The notes beneath the pieces are model-generated. The model was not told where the DNA came from, searched no databases, and was given only the letters and a program-made list of their open reading frames with translations. DNA of 64,000 nt from an uncultured Clostridia bacterium. GTDB taxonomy: Bacteria > Bacillota > Clostridia > Christensenellales > Borkfalkiaceae. Each line of letters starts with the position of its first letter. Position 1 is the stretch's first letter. Position numbers and translations under genes: made by a program. The stretch spans positions 62,001-126,000 of the forward strand of contig CANRKK010000002.1 in the NCBI GenBank assembly GCA_947631195.1, given 5' to 3'. Of the stretch, positions 16,663-27,939 are shown piece after piece.

Positions 16663-17919
16663 TTATATATACTCTATCGGCAAAACGACTAAATTATCGG
16701 CAAGATAGAGCTTATTATCGTACAGGCAGACGATTGCCCCCGTGCCCCGCTTTTTTTCGATATCTTTGTCGAGCACGTCAAACGCAGACGCCATCGCCTT
16801 GTTGGGGTTGGCGCTCTTTTTAATCTCGATAGGATAGAGGGTGCCGTTCTCCTCGATGATGAGGTCGATCTCGCTCTCCTCCTCAACCTGTTCCCCGTTT
16901 ACTTTCGTCCGTTTTTTGTCCTTGCCGCGATAATAGAACACATTGAACGAATAGTCCCTGCCTTCGTTTGAGAAAGACTTTAATATCTCGGAAATGACAA
17001 ACGTTTCGAACATGCTACCCGCGACCGCGCTTTGTTCGAGTGCCTCTGCATTGTTCCATTTGGAAAGATAGCAGGCAAGTCCCGTATCCCTGAAATAGAG
17101 TTTGGGCGTCTTGATCGCCCTTGTCAAGTGACCGGAATAATAGGGCTGCAATATGAAGATTATGCCCGTTCTCTCCAAAACGGAGATCCAATTTTTTATC
17201 GTCGCCTGCGTGACGCCCACTTCCTGCGCGACCGAAGCATAATTGAGCATCTGCGCCGTGCGCGCCGCCACCGCCGAGAGAAAGCGCGTAAAGGCAAGCG
17301 TATCCTTGATTTCTATCTCCTCTTTGATATCCCGCTCCAGATAAGTTCTTACGTAGGAAGAATAGAAGTCCTGCCAATCCCTCTCTGTCACGTGCATTTC
17401 TGGATACATGCCGCGGTGTATCGTCTGCCAAAGATTATTGTACGGTTTCAGCTCTTTCTCCCGTTCAAAGATATACTCTTCGGACGGCACAAAATGGCGG
17501 TTAAAATGTATGCCGTTCAGCTCGCGCAGCGATAAATTTTGTAATTCCAAAATTGATATCCTGCCCGCGAGGGACTCCTGCACCTTCGACATCAGGCTCA
17601 TCTGCTGCGAACCCGTCAGATAATAGTTCTCGTACATACCGGGCTTGTCGCACTCTATTTTGATATACGGGAATATTTCCGAAGCATACTGCACCTCGTC
17701 TATAACAGACGGTTTGGGCAAATTTTTTATAAAGAGCTTCGGGTCCCCGATGGCGGTATTCAATAAAAGTTTATCGTCAAAAGTAACGTATCTGACGTTC
17801 GGATACAGCGTTTTTAAAAGCGTCGATTTGCCGACCTGCCTTGCTCCCGTAACAAGAATACACCGGCTGTTTTTTGCCCTGTGTTTGAGTACTTCCTCGA
17901 TATTTCTCCTGATATACAT
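16663..17919 (-). CDS. AAA+ ATPase with DUF4143
   Basis: 418 residues. The N-terminal ATPase has Walker A GARQVGKSTLL (about 25-35) and Walker B-like SVIDEVQYA; the C-terminal DUF4143 part contains the family signature YFRDTGLACYL and a nuclease-like strand pattern with EIDLIIEENGTLYPIEIK. This family is widespread and patchily distributed, often in accessory regions; no function is established. Its promoter lies inside the 3' end of a broken recombinase gene, so it may have arrived with that element. AGGAGCGG precedes the ATG. Confidence 0.9.
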   Translation of the reverse strand: MYIRRNIEEVLKHRAKNSRCILVTGARQVGKSTLLKTLYPNVRYVTFDDKLLLNTAIGDPKLFIKNLPKPSVIDEVQYASEIFPYIKIECDKPGMYENYYLTGSQQMSLMSKVQESLAGRISILELQNLSLRELNGIHFNRHFVPSEEYIFEREKELKPYNNLWQTIHRGMYPEMHVTERDWQDFYSSYVRTYLERDIKEEIEIKDTLAFTRFLSAVAARTAQMLNYASVAQEVGVTQATIKNWISVLERTGIIFILQPYYSGHLTRAIKTPKLYFRDTGLACYLSKWNNAEALEQSAVAGSMFETFVISEILKSFSNEGRDYSFNVFYYRGKDKKRTKVNGEQVEEESEIDLIIEENGTLYPIEIKKSANPNKAMASAFDVLDKDIEKKRGTGAIVCLYDNKLYLADNLVVLPIEYI

Positions 17920-17940
17920 AACCGCTCCTTACGACTAATC

Positions 17941-17955
17941 TATAGTACAACTATA
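17941..17955. promoter_or_regulatory. Palindrome at the start of the DUF4143 transcript
   Basis: TATAGTACAACTATA, 6-bp arms around a 3-bp centre, directly downstream of (and touching) the -10. It is placed like an operator. Confidence 0.35.
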
Positions 17956-18284
17956 TTTTAGCCGCAAGTTGTTGATTTGTCAAGACTTTTGTGCCCACTT
18001 CCCTTTCCGGCACGACCAGCGTTTCTACCAAGCTTTCAAACACGGCCCGGTCAAACGTATTACAAACCGCAATGCCCTCTAGAACTTTTCTAAACTCCGC
18101 AATACGTTTTTTTTACGTCCTTTCGGGTATTTTGCGCTTCGGCAAGTTCTACAAGCCTATCTTCTTTCCCTTTCATTTTAGCAGAAATTTCTTCATATTT
18201 CAACTGATAATCGGCCCCATCGATTAGGCTTTGTAATTTCATATCAATAAGATTGGATTTTTGTGCCTGTAATACAAAGACTTC
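17951..18284 (-). pseudogene. C-terminal remnant of a large serine recombinase, frameshifted
   Basis: Minus-strand translation gives a coiled-coil-like stretch (residues such as KYEEISAKMKGKEDRL) followed, after a one-base shift, by EFRKVLEGIAVCNTFDRAVFESLVETLVV. The second part matches the C-terminal pattern of large serine recombinases (VLEGI...FDRAVFESLVE.I.V). The shift is at a run of eight T (18107-18114 on the plus strand); seven would restore frame. A stop codon at 18285-18287 cuts off the rest, so catalytic and zinc domains are missing. It marks a former mobile element. Confidence 0.65.
17955..17983 (-). promoter_or_regulatory. Promoter of the DUF4143 ATPase gene
   Basis: On the minus strand TTGACA (17978-17983), 17-bp spacer, TAAAAT (17955-17960). 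It lies in the last codons of the recombinase remnant. Confidence 0.75.
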
Positions 18285-18296
18285 TTAATATATGCC

Positions 18297-18340
18297 AAAA
18301 CCGCAACCTTATCCGAGTTGTCGGATAAAGTTGCGGTTTT
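18297..18340 (-). terminator. Terminator of the starch-locus operon (after glgP)
   Basis: Long hairpin AAAACCGCAAC...GTTGCGGTTTT with an inner CTTATCCGA/TCGGATAA pairing. It is symmetric and could stop transcription from both sides. Confidence 0.8.
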
Positions 18341-18385
18341 GTATTCAGGTTAACGAAGCCCTGTGCGCCGCATTGGACAAGCCGT

Positions 18386-20635
18386 TTAAACTTTTAAGCC
18401 CCATATCTTGCCCGCATACTCCTTTATGGTCCTGTCGGAGGAAAAATATGCCGAAGCCGAAACGTTTTTGAGCTGTTTTAAGGCAAAGGACCTGCCGTCC
18501 TCATAGTCGGCGTTTATCCTCAAAAGGGTCTTTACATAGTCTTGCAGGTCGTAAAGCACAAAATAGTTATCGGGTGCGTGCCAGGAAGCGCCCTTGATCA
18601 GAGAGGCATACAGCTCCTTATAGCCCGCTGCGGCCGTGGGGTCAAAGGTGCCGTCTATAAGCGTTTGAACGGCATTTTTACATTCCGGACAGTCCGTTAA
18701 AACAGCACTCGGGTCGTAGCCCTCCCTTTTGAGCTTATCTATCTGTTCTATACGTGCGCCGAAGATGTAATTATTCTCCATGCCCGCCAAATCCACTATC
18801 TCGATGTTGGCCCCGTCCATGGTGCCGCAAGTTACGGCGCCGTTCATCATAAACTTCATGTTTCCCGTGCCGGAGGCCTCCAGCCCCGCCGTGGAAACTT
18901 GCAGCGATACATCCGTACCTGCCATTATTTTTTCGGCCGAGGACACGTTGTAGTTGTGGACATACACTACTTTTAAAATGTCTTTTACATCCTTGTCTCC
19001 GTTGATTTTGCCGGCTATATCGTTTATGTACTTGATTATGCTCTTTGCGCGCTTGTAGGAAGGCGCGCTCTTGCCCCCGAATATGAACACCGAGGGATGA
19101 AAATTTTTTATCTTTCCGCTTTTGATTCCTTGATAGAGCTCTACAAGGGCAAAGGCCGTCATCAGCTGGCGCTTGTACTCGTGCAGCCTTTTCACCTGCG
19201 AAAAAACCAAAAAACCGTCCGGTATGCGTATGCCTTCCGACTTTTCCAAAAAGGCGAAAAGTTCTTCCTTTTTTTTGCGTTTTACTTGCATAAACTCCCC
19301 GGCAAGACTGCTTTCGTGCCCTTTAAGCCCGCTTAAAAGGGATATATCCTCCCGCCAGCCCGTTCCTATGGCGCCGTCTATCAGGGCTGAAAGCTCTCTG
19401 TTGCACAGCATTAGCCACCTGCGCTGGGTGATGCCGTTGGTTATGTTGCAAAACTTTTGCGGGTAGTATTTAAACGCCGCGGCAAAAAGGTTGCTCTTTA
19501 AAATTTCGGTGTGCAGTTTGGCCACGCCGTTTACAGTTTTGCCCACATATACGGCCAAATTGGCCATGGAAAAGGTATCGGAAAAGTATATCGCCATTTT
19601 TGCGGCCAAATCGTCGGGGCAGCCGCGCATGCGCAATTCTTCGCGCTGTTTAAAAGATATTTTTATCAGCACGAAGTAAATGTCGGGCAGTATCTTTCTC
19701 ACAAGGGTGGCGTTCCAGCACTCCAACGCCTCGGGCAAAACGGTGTGGTTGGTGTAGGAAAAGGTATTGCGGGCAATATCGAGGGCGGCCTGAAACGCCA
19801 CTTTGTATTTTGAAGTGAGTATGCGTATAAACTCCGCTATGGCGAGCACGGGATGGGTGTCGTTTAGCTGGATTGCATTGAACTCGGCAAAGTTATAAAA
19901 GTTTTTGCCGTGCCTTTTGACATGAGTTTCTATCAGCTCGCCGATGGAAGCTGCCGAAAAGAAGTACTCCTGCCGCAATCTCAAAATTTTGCCCTCCTGC
20001 GTGTCGTCCGCGGGATAGAGATATTCGCTTATTTTTTGAGCCTCTTTGCTGCCCTCGGCCTGCCACAGCCGCAAAATATTCACCCGCTTGCCGAATACGG
20101 GCATATCGTAGGGCACCGCCGTGACGCTCATGTCGGCAAACCTTATTATGCGCTTTTTGTCCTCGCCGCGGACGCTCCACGGATCGCCGAATTGTTGCCA
20201 ATCGTCGGGCAGTTCCACCTGACGGCCGTTTATTATGGCCTGTTTAAAAAGACCGTATTTGTATCTTATTCCGTATCCCGTAAGCGGTATGCCGAGCCCC
20301 GCAGCCGAGTCCATAAAGCACGCGGCCAGCCTGCCGAGCCCGCCGTTGCCCAGAGCGGCGTCCTCTATCTCCTCAAAAACGTTGATGTCTATGCCCTTCC
20401 CCGCAAGGATATCCGCCGTCTCGCGCAATACTCCCAATGCGGCAAGATTGTTGTAGAAGCTGCGGCCGATCAAAAACTCCATGGAGAAATAACAGGCCGT
20501 TTTTACGGCGGGCTTAACCCCTCCGCTCATGCCCAAGGCCATTGCCATGGACGATATCTTATTGTAAAGTTCCTTTACGCTTTTGCCTTCCGTTTGGAGG
20601 GCGCGCAGTTTATTTAAATATTCAAGTTTATCCAT
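18386..20635 (-). CDS. glgP: Glycogen/maltodextrin phosphorylase
   Basis: 749 residues, GT35 family. Releases glucose-1-phosphate from alpha-1,4-glucans with phosphate and pyridoxal phosphate. Visible are FSMEFLIGRSFYNNL, the GNGGLGRLAACFMDS substrate loop, LNDTHP, VKRLHEYKRQ and the PLP-lysine region EASGTGNMKFMMNG. It is somewhat shorter than the usual 790-830 residues, mainly at the N-terminus, consistent with a maltodextrin-type enzyme without mammalian-type control sites. It begins 4 bp after the ABC ATPase stop and closes the starch operon; a strong terminator follows. Confidence 0.95.
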   Translation of the reverse strand: MDKLEYLNKLRALQTEGKSVKELYNKISSMAMALGMSGGVKPAVKTACYFSMEFLIGRSFYNNLAALGVLRETADILAGKGIDINVFEEIEDAALGNGGLGRLAACFMDSAAGLGIPLTGYGIRYKYGLFKQAIINGRQVELPDDWQQFGDPWSVRGEDKKRIIRFADMSVTAVPYDMPVFGKRVNILRLWQAEGSKEAQKISEYLYPADDTQEGKILRLRQEYFFSAASIGELIETHVKRHGKNFYNFAEFNAIQLNDTHPVLAIAEFIRILTSKYKVAFQAALDIARNTFSYTNHTVLPEALECWNATLVRKILPDIYFVLIKISFKQREELRMRGCPDDLAAKMAIYFSDTFSMANLAVYVGKTVNGVAKLHTEILKSNLFAAAFKYYPQKFCNITNGITQRRWLMLCNRELSALIDGAIGTGWREDISLLSGLKGHESSLAGEFMQVKRKKKEELFAFLEKSEGIRIPDGFLVFSQVKRLHEYKRQLMTAFALVELYQGIKSGKIKNFHPSVFIFGGKSAPSYKRAKSIIKYINDIAGKINGDKDVKDILKVVYVHNYNVSSAEKIMAGTDVSLQVSTAGLEASGTGNMKFMMNGAVTCGTMDGANIEIVDLAGMENNYIFGARIEQIDKLKREGYDPSAVLTDCPECKNAVQTLIDGTFDPTAAAGYKELYASLIKGASWHAPDNYFVLYDLQDYVKTLLRINADYEDGRSFALKQLKNVSASAYFSSDRTIKEYAGKIWGLKV

Positions 20636-20639
20636 TTAG

Positions 20640-22508
<1,869 letters not shown>

Positions 22509-22525
22509 ATTATCTCCTTTGCATT

Positions 22526-23386
22526 TCAGCCCTTTACCGAACCGCCCGTAACTCCTTCCACATAGTACTTCTGCAACCATATGAACAGCGCCGTGACGGG
22601 TATGGATACCACCACCGCCGCCGCGCAGAATACGGTGAAGTACTCGTTTACGCTCTCCTTATCGAGCCACTGCTTCATGCCCACCGCCACCGTGAATTTG
22701 TCGGGATCGCCCAACATTATAAACGACGAAAACATGTACTCTCCCCATGGAGCTATAAAGGCCGTGAGTATGGTATAGATTATTATAGGTTTGGCAAGGG
22801 GAAGTATTATCTTGATAAAAACGGTGTGCCTGTCGGCGCCGTCTATGCGCGCCGCCTCGTCCAGAGATTTGGGTATGGTGTCAAAAAAGCCCTTGCAGAT
22901 GTAATACTGCATAGCCGAGCCCGCCGCATATACAAGTATCAGGCCGAATATGTTTTGGGTGAGGTTTATCTCCTTTAACACAAAGTATACCGCCGTCATC
23001 GACAAAAAGCCCGGGAACATTCCCAGAATAAGCATTACGTTCATAAGGGGTTTGCGCATTTTAAAGCGCAGACGCGAAAGGGCGTAGCCCGTCATGAGTA
23101 CGATCAGGGTCTGCAAAACGGTGACGGCCAGCGCAACTATCAGAGTGTTGGCATACCACTTTAAAAACTTGGTTTTGGTGAAAAGTTTTACATAATTGTC
23201 TATAGTCCATTGCTTCGGGAAGAAGTAATTTGTGGACATGCCTGTCTCGCCCCTGAACGATTGGATTATCAGTATAAAAAACGGTACAAGCCATATAAGA
23301 CAAATCAGTGTAAGAACGATGTGTATTATGGCGAGTTTCAGCCGTTCGGAGCCCTTTTTGCTCCTTAATTTTTTGCCTTCCATCAC
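22526..23386 (-). CDS. Maltodextrin ABC transporter permease, MalG-like
   Basis: 286 residues with six predicted membrane helices. The cytoplasmic EAA loop LDEAARIDGADRHTVFIKIILP docks the ATPase. It pairs with the MalF-like permease, whose gene overlaps its start by 4 bases (ATGA). Context (amylases, binding protein, phosphorylase) points to maltose or maltodextrin import. Confidence 0.92.
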   Translation of the reverse strand: MMEGKKLRSKKGSERLKLAIIHIVLTLICLIWLVPFFILIIQSFRGETGMSTNYFFPKQWTIDNYVKLFTKTKFLKWYANTLIVALAVTVLQTLIVLMTGYALSRLRFKMRKPLMNVMLILGMFPGFLSMTAVYFVLKEINLTQNIFGLILVYAAGSAMQYYICKGFFDTIPKSLDEAARIDGADRHTVFIKIILPLAKPIIIYTILTAFIAPWGEYMFSSFIMLGDPDKFTVAVGMKQWLDKESVNEYFTVFCAAAVVVSIPVTALFIWLQKYYVEGVTGGSVKG

Positions 23387-24891
23387 ATAAGTTCCTCCTC
23401 GTTTTTGACTGATTTGGAGCGGTTGTAAAATATGAGCGAAAAGACTGCCACAACGATAAAGGTAAAGATGCCTATTACCGAAGCAAGGCCGTATTGGCTT
23501 TCGTTTACGGTGAGCTTATACAGCCACGTTATAAGCAGGTCGGTCTTGCCCGCATACTGCATTTCCAGCGACAAGGGTTCCCCGCCCGTAAGCAGGAATA
23601 TCACGTTGAAGTTGTTGAGATTGCCTATAAACTGGGTTATGAGATAGGGCGTGGTCACATGCAACATGTACGGCAAGGTTATTTTCATATAGGCCGTAAC
23701 GGGCCCCGCGCCGTCTATGCGGGCAGATTCGTACAGATCTTCGGGAATATTCATAAGTATTCCCGTGCATATAAGCATGGAAAACGGTATACCTATCCAC
23801 AAATTCACTATGATTATGGTAATTTTGGCCGCCGTGCCGTCCGTTAAAAACGGTATGGGCTTATCTATCCAGCCCCAGCTTATCATCAGGTTGTTCAAAA
23901 GGCCCTGGTCGGCCAACAACTGCGACATGAGCATCAGCGAAACAAACTGCGGTACGGCTATGGTCATAACGAGCACGGTGCGGTAGAGCTTTTTGCAGCG
24001 CACTCCCTTTTTGTTTATGAGTATGGCCACCACCATGCCCAAAATATAGTTGGTAAAGGTGGCGAAAAAGGCCCAGACCACCGTCCACAGCAGCACCTCG
24101 CGGAAGGTGTATGCAAACACCTTGCTGTTGGCCGATATGCCGCCGCCGAGTACGTTTACAAAGTTTTCGGCGCCCACCCAGCTGAACAGCTCCTTGGGCG
24201 GCATGTGCGCCTTATCGTAGTTTGTAAAGGCTATAAATATCATGAAGAATATGGGCAGAACGGTGAACACCACTATGCCGAGCATAGGTACGGACAGCAG
24301 CGTTTTGTGATAGTTGCGGTCGGTATAAGAACGCAACTCCTCCTTTGTGCCCGTAAGTTTCAGTCCGGCTTCACGCACCTTTTCACACTCGTAACAGCCC
24401 GTCACGTTGCGGTACCACATGTATATAAAGGCCACGATAATGAATATGGTCATAAGGGAATACAGCAGTATCAACAGGCTGTTGTCGTAGAATTTGTATG
24501 TAAAAATACCCAACGCGTCGTCCCACTCCTCCACGCAGGCCACTTCACCCAGACTGCCCAGCTTGGCAAGATATTTCCACCCGAAAAAAACCATATAAAG
24601 GGCAAACAACACTTCAAACAGCAAATACAGTATGCCGCGCAGATACTGTTTGAGAGCTATCAGCCCCGTGCCCATCGCAACAAAGGATATACGGGTCCTC
24701 CAGGTGCCGTTTTTGGCCGCCGAGCCTATGTTTGTAAACACCGACAAAAAAGCCATAAGGCAGCCGTACAGCTTTTTGGGCAACGCCGCAAAAAAGGAGG
24801 CTATCGAACGGGGCAACCGTTTAAAAAACGCCTTCGTGCGGTACACAAATTTTTGCGGCGCAGACATTTTTAAATATTCCAGATCAACCAT
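23383..24891 (-). CDS. Maltodextrin ABC transporter permease, MalF-like
   Basis: 502 residues, long as in enteric MalF rather than the common 300-residue permeases. Extra N-terminal hydrophobic segments and a charged loop (about 1-210) come before the permease core; the EAA loop is YESARIDGAGPVTAYMKITLP. It forms the membrane channel with the MalG-like protein. The next gene (MalG) overlaps by 4 bases, so the two are co-translated. Start has only a weak upstream ribosome site (GAGTGTCCCG), so a start a few codons inside is possible. Confidence 0.92.
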   Translation of the reverse strand: MVDLEYLKMSAPQKFVYRTKAFFKRLPRSIASFFAALPKKLYGCLMAFLSVFTNIGSAAKNGTWRTRISFVAMGTGLIALKQYLRGILYLLFEVLFALYMVFFGWKYLAKLGSLGEVACVEEWDDALGIFTYKFYDNSLLILLYSLMTIFIIVAFIYMWYRNVTGCYECEKVREAGLKLTGTKEELRSYTDRNYHKTLLSVPMLGIVVFTVLPIFFMIFIAFTNYDKAHMPPKELFSWVGAENFVNVLGGGISANSKVFAYTFREVLLWTVVWAFFATFTNYILGMVVAILINKKGVRCKKLYRTVLVMTIAVPQFVSLMLMSQLLADQGLLNNLMISWGWIDKPIPFLTDGTAAKITIIIVNLWIGIPFSMLICTGILMNIPEDLYESARIDGAGPVTAYMKITLPYMLHVTTPYLITQFIGNLNNFNVIFLLTGGEPLSLEMQYAGKTDLLITWLYKLTVNESQYGLASVIGIFTFIVVAVFSLIFYNRSKSVKNEEELM

Positions 24892-24903
24892 CGGGACACT
24901 CCG

Positions 24904-26142
24904 TTACGCGCTGATAGACGACTTTATCTGCTCCGTCATTTTGTTCAGATACTCCTGATAGGTGGTTTGGTCTATAAGTTTGTCTATTATATAACCGCCG
25001 TATGCCTTTACGGGGTTCCAGAAGTTGGAGGGCACTGAGGACTGCTCCACCGCATAACGGTTCTGTTCCGTTACGGCCGCAATCGCCGGATTTGCCTTTA
25101 CCTCGTCCATGGCGGCGGCTACCTTGTTGGAAGGACCCACGCCATGTTTTAAAAAGCGTTCCTTTTGCATTTCCTCGCCCGACAAAAAGGCGGCGAGCTT
25201 GTGCGCTTCGGCTAAATTTGCGCTGTGGGGATTTACGCCAAACAGCTTATAGCCCTTGAAGGAGCTGAGTTGCTTTGTTTCGCCGTCCACGGTTACCGTG
25301 GGAAGTTTGCACACGCCGTAGTTTTGCCCCAGCTTTTCCTTTATGGCGTCGGCGTTCCACGTGCCCGTAACCGCTACGGCGAGCGCGCCCGTGCCGAAGC
25401 CCGAAATTATTGTGTCGTTGTTGGTGCCTTTGCCTGCAAAGGCCCCGCTTGACGTGAGCATTGCCATCGCCTTGGAGGCCTTTATGCCGCCCTCGCCGTT
25501 AAAGGTGCAGTCTACCTTTTTTTCGCTGTAATCATCGTTGTATTCCACGCTGTATGTGCAACCGAAAGTAAAGAACCACCCCGCGGTGTACCACGAGTCG
25601 TCTATGGCCCAACCGATTTTTTTGTTCTTGCTCTCGCAGACGGATATAATTCCTTCCAGCGTGCTCACGTCCTCTTCGGTGAGCACGGACTTATCGTAAT
25701 ACATAAAGTAGCCGTTGTCGGCCGCATAGGGATAGCCGTACACCTTGCCGTCCAAAGTGCCCGACTCCACCGATTCCTCGGTATTGTCGCTTTTTATCTG
25801 TTCGAGATAGCTGCCGCCTATCTGGGCTACGCCGCCGCAACGGATCAGATTTATCAGCTGGTCGTTGGAATATCCATACACATCGGCGGCGGCCGAAGGG
25901 TCCTTGCTGACGTTCATGTACGCGTCGCCCTCGCCGCAAACGCCGACGGATATGTTGTATTTTTTGTCGGGATTGGCGGCCTTGAACTTTTCGGCCATCT
26001 CCAAAAGGGTAGCCTGTTGGGCTTCCGCCCCCCACACGGTGAGTTTGATAGAGTCATCCTGCCCGGAACAACCCGCAGCGGAGGCGAGCGCCGTAATTGC
26101 CAGCGCGCCGCACGCAAGTAAAGAAATGATACGTTTTTTCAT
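24904..26142 (-). CDS. Maltose/maltodextrin-binding lipoprotein, MalE-like
   Basis: 412 residues. A lipoprotein signal peptide ends ASAAGC, giving a lipidated Cys near residue 25. The rest is a type-2 solute-binding fold: LTVWGAEAQQ at the N-terminus, GYPYAADNGYFMYYD and the domain of AVAVTGTWNADAIK match maltodextrin-binding proteins. It captures maltodextrins outside the cell for the MalFG permease encoded next. GGAGG lies 7 bases before the ATG. Confidence 0.92.
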   Translation of the reverse strand: MKKRIISLLACGALAITALASAAGCSGQDDSIKLTVWGAEAQQATLLEMAEKFKAANPDKKYNISVGVCGEGDAYMNVSKDPSAAADVYGYSNDQLINLIRCGGVAQIGGSYLEQIKSDNTEESVESGTLDGKVYGYPYAADNGYFMYYDKSVLTEEDVSTLEGIISVCESKNKKIGWAIDDSWYTAGWFFTFGCTYSVEYNDDYSEKKVDCTFNGEGGIKASKAMAMLTSSGAFAGKGTNNDTIISGFGTGALAVAVTGTWNADAIKEKLGQNYGVCKLPTVTVDGETKQLSSFKGYKLFGVNPHSANLAEAHKLAAFLSGEEMQKERFLKHGVGPSNKVAAAMDEVKANPAIAAVTEQNRYAVEQSSVPSNFWNPVKAYGGYIIDKLIDQTTYQEYLNKMTEQIKSSISA

Positions 26143-26160
26143 AGGTTTATCCTCCTTGAA

Positions 26161-27858
26161 TCATTGTTTTATATTTGCCACAACGGCCATGCCGTTGTTT
26201 AACAGACGGTTTTGTTTAAAGTTTACGCCGAGCACAACTTCCCCGCAGGGTTCAAACTGCACGGACCTGCCGCTCGTGTTAAAGTAGGCGGTAAGGCCGG
26301 CGTCGCCATTTGAGCGCGCCATCTTCAACATTCCCCTCTCCGCCGAGATCTCTGCCCTGCCCCCTTCGAGTTCGGGCCTCTGTTTAAGGGCGAGTATCTC
26401 CTTTAATTTTTGTTTGAATTCGGGGTCCTGCTCCGCCGCCCAGTCAAACGTGCGGCGGCTGTCGGGGTCGCCCGCGCCGTCAAGCGCGAGTTCGGTGCCG
26501 TAAAATACGCAGGGCATACCCGGGAACATCACTTCGGCGCACAGCGCGCACAGAAGTTTGTCGGTGTTGCCGCCGACAAAACGGAACGCCCTCGGGGTGT
26601 CGTGGTCGTCCAAAAAATTGAGGGCCATTGCGTTGGCCTGTTCGGTGTTGTCCATAAGCAGGTCGTTGAGCCGCGCCGCCGCATAGACGGCCTTTATGGA
26701 GAACATTCCAAAGTAATCCATCAAAATTTTTTGTAATTTGTAATTCATAACTCCGTCAAATTGGTCCCCGCGCAGCCAATGCTCGTTCAAGTGCCAAATC
26801 TCGCCGAGAATCAGCGCCCGCGGATAAGATTGTTTTATTTCCAGCCGCAACTGCCGCCACATCACATGCGATACCTCGTCGGCAACGTCCAGCCGCAGCC
26901 CGTCAAAGCCGTATTTTAGCCAGTTAAGGGCAACATCGGCAAGATACCGCCTTGCAAGCGGGTTGCCCGTGTTCCACTTGGGCATATACGTACAGTCGGC
27001 AAAGTGGGCATAACTGCCCGCCTCCCTCTCGGGCCCGCCGACATACATAAACCAATTGAAATAGGGGGAAGCCCGTCCCCTCTGCATAACGTCCTCAAAA
27101 TAGGGGTGCGTTATGTCGCAGTGGTTTAAAGCGGCGTCTAAAATCACCTTCATTCCCGAAGCGTGCGCCAAAGACAGCAGCTTTAAAAGGGTGTTTTTGT
27201 CGCCGAACTGCGGATCTACTACGGCGTAGTCCTTTACGTTGTACTTATGGTTGCTGTCCGACAAAAATATGGGCGTCAGATAGAGGGCGTTTACTCCCAG
27301 ATCTTTTAAGTAGGGCAGTTTTGAGATTATCCCCTCGAGATCGCCGCCCGTAAAGGAATACCTTGTTATCCGGCCGTCCCAAGGGGTATTTATATATGAA
27401 TCGTCCTTTTTAAAGTCCCCGCGGGCAAACCTGTCCACAAAGATTTGGTAAAACACGGCGTGCCGCGTCCACTCCAGAACGGGCATCACGTCAACCGCGT
27501 TTATAAAGGGGAACTGGAAGAACGTATAATAAGCAAGTTCAAAATCGTAATCGGTTGTTAAACCTTCCTCGGAATAATAGTAGACGCGGCCCTTATGATA
27601 TATCTTGAATATGTATGCAAGCCGTGCGTCCGGAAGGGTAAAATCGGCGCGGTAATATGCAAAATCCACGCCGGTGGCGCACCTGTGCATAAGGCAGGAC
27701 GAGCGCCGTTTGGTAAAGTCGTATTTGTTGTTGTAAAGTATCTCCACCCTGTCGGGGATATCGCCCGCCGCCATCTTTAAAACAAGCGTAAGTTTATGGT
27801 CTGCGGTGGCGTAGGCATAGTTGCTTTCCGGCTTATGGTATACTGCGTATTTATTCAT
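26161..27858 (-). CDS. GH13 alpha-amylase family enzyme (neopullulanase/cyclomaltodextrinase type), intracellular
   Basis: 565 residues and no signal peptide. An N-terminal beta domain of about 130 residues resembles the CBM34-like domain of maltogenic amylases and neopullulanases, followed by the barrel: YLTPIF, DAALNHCD, DGLRLDVADE (nucleophile Asp), LGEIWH (acid Glu) and FLDDHDTPR (third Asp). DAALNH replaces the common DAVFNH. It would hydrolyse imported maltodextrins or pullulan-type glucans. A perfect LacI-type palindrome lies 2 bp upstream of the ATG, so translation or transcription start is likely regulated there. Confidence 0.93.
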   Translation of the reverse strand: MNKYAVYHKPESNYAYATADHKLTLVLKMAAGDIPDRVEILYNNKYDFTKRRSSCLMHRCATGVDFAYYRADFTLPDARLAYIFKIYHKGRVYYYSEEGLTTDYDFELAYYTFFQFPFINAVDVMPVLEWTRHAVFYQIFVDRFARGDFKKDDSYINTPWDGRITRYSFTGGDLEGIISKLPYLKDLGVNALYLTPIFLSDSNHKYNVKDYAVVDPQFGDKNTLLKLLSLAHASGMKVILDAALNHCDITHPYFEDVMQRGRASPYFNWFMYVGGPEREAGSYAHFADCTYMPKWNTGNPLARRYLADVALNWLKYGFDGLRLDVADEVSHVMWRQLRLEIKQSYPRALILGEIWHLNEHWLRGDQFDGVMNYKLQKILMDYFGMFSIKAVYAAARLNDLLMDNTEQANAMALNFLDDHDTPRAFRFVGGNTDKLLCALCAEVMFPGMPCVFYGTELALDGAGDPDSRRTFDWAAEQDPEFKQKLKEILALKQRPELEGGRAEISAERGMLKMARSNGDAGLTAYFNTSGRSVQFEPCGEVVLGVNFKQNRLLNNGMAVVANIKQ

Positions 27859-27859
27859 A

Positions 27860-27871
27860 TTAAACGTTTAA
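27860..27871. promoter_or_regulatory. LacI-family operator before the intracellular amylase
   Basis: TTAAACGTTTAA is a perfect 12-bp palindrome with a central CG, typical of LacI/GalR operators. Related sites lie at 39090-39103 and 39143-39156 upstream of the secreted amylase. Confidence 0.7.
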
Positions 27872-27939
27872 CCTATGCTAAAAGCGGGTACCTCCATGCG
27901 CTTTTATCAAAAAAAACGCATTCCTCTTTTGTGTGTATT

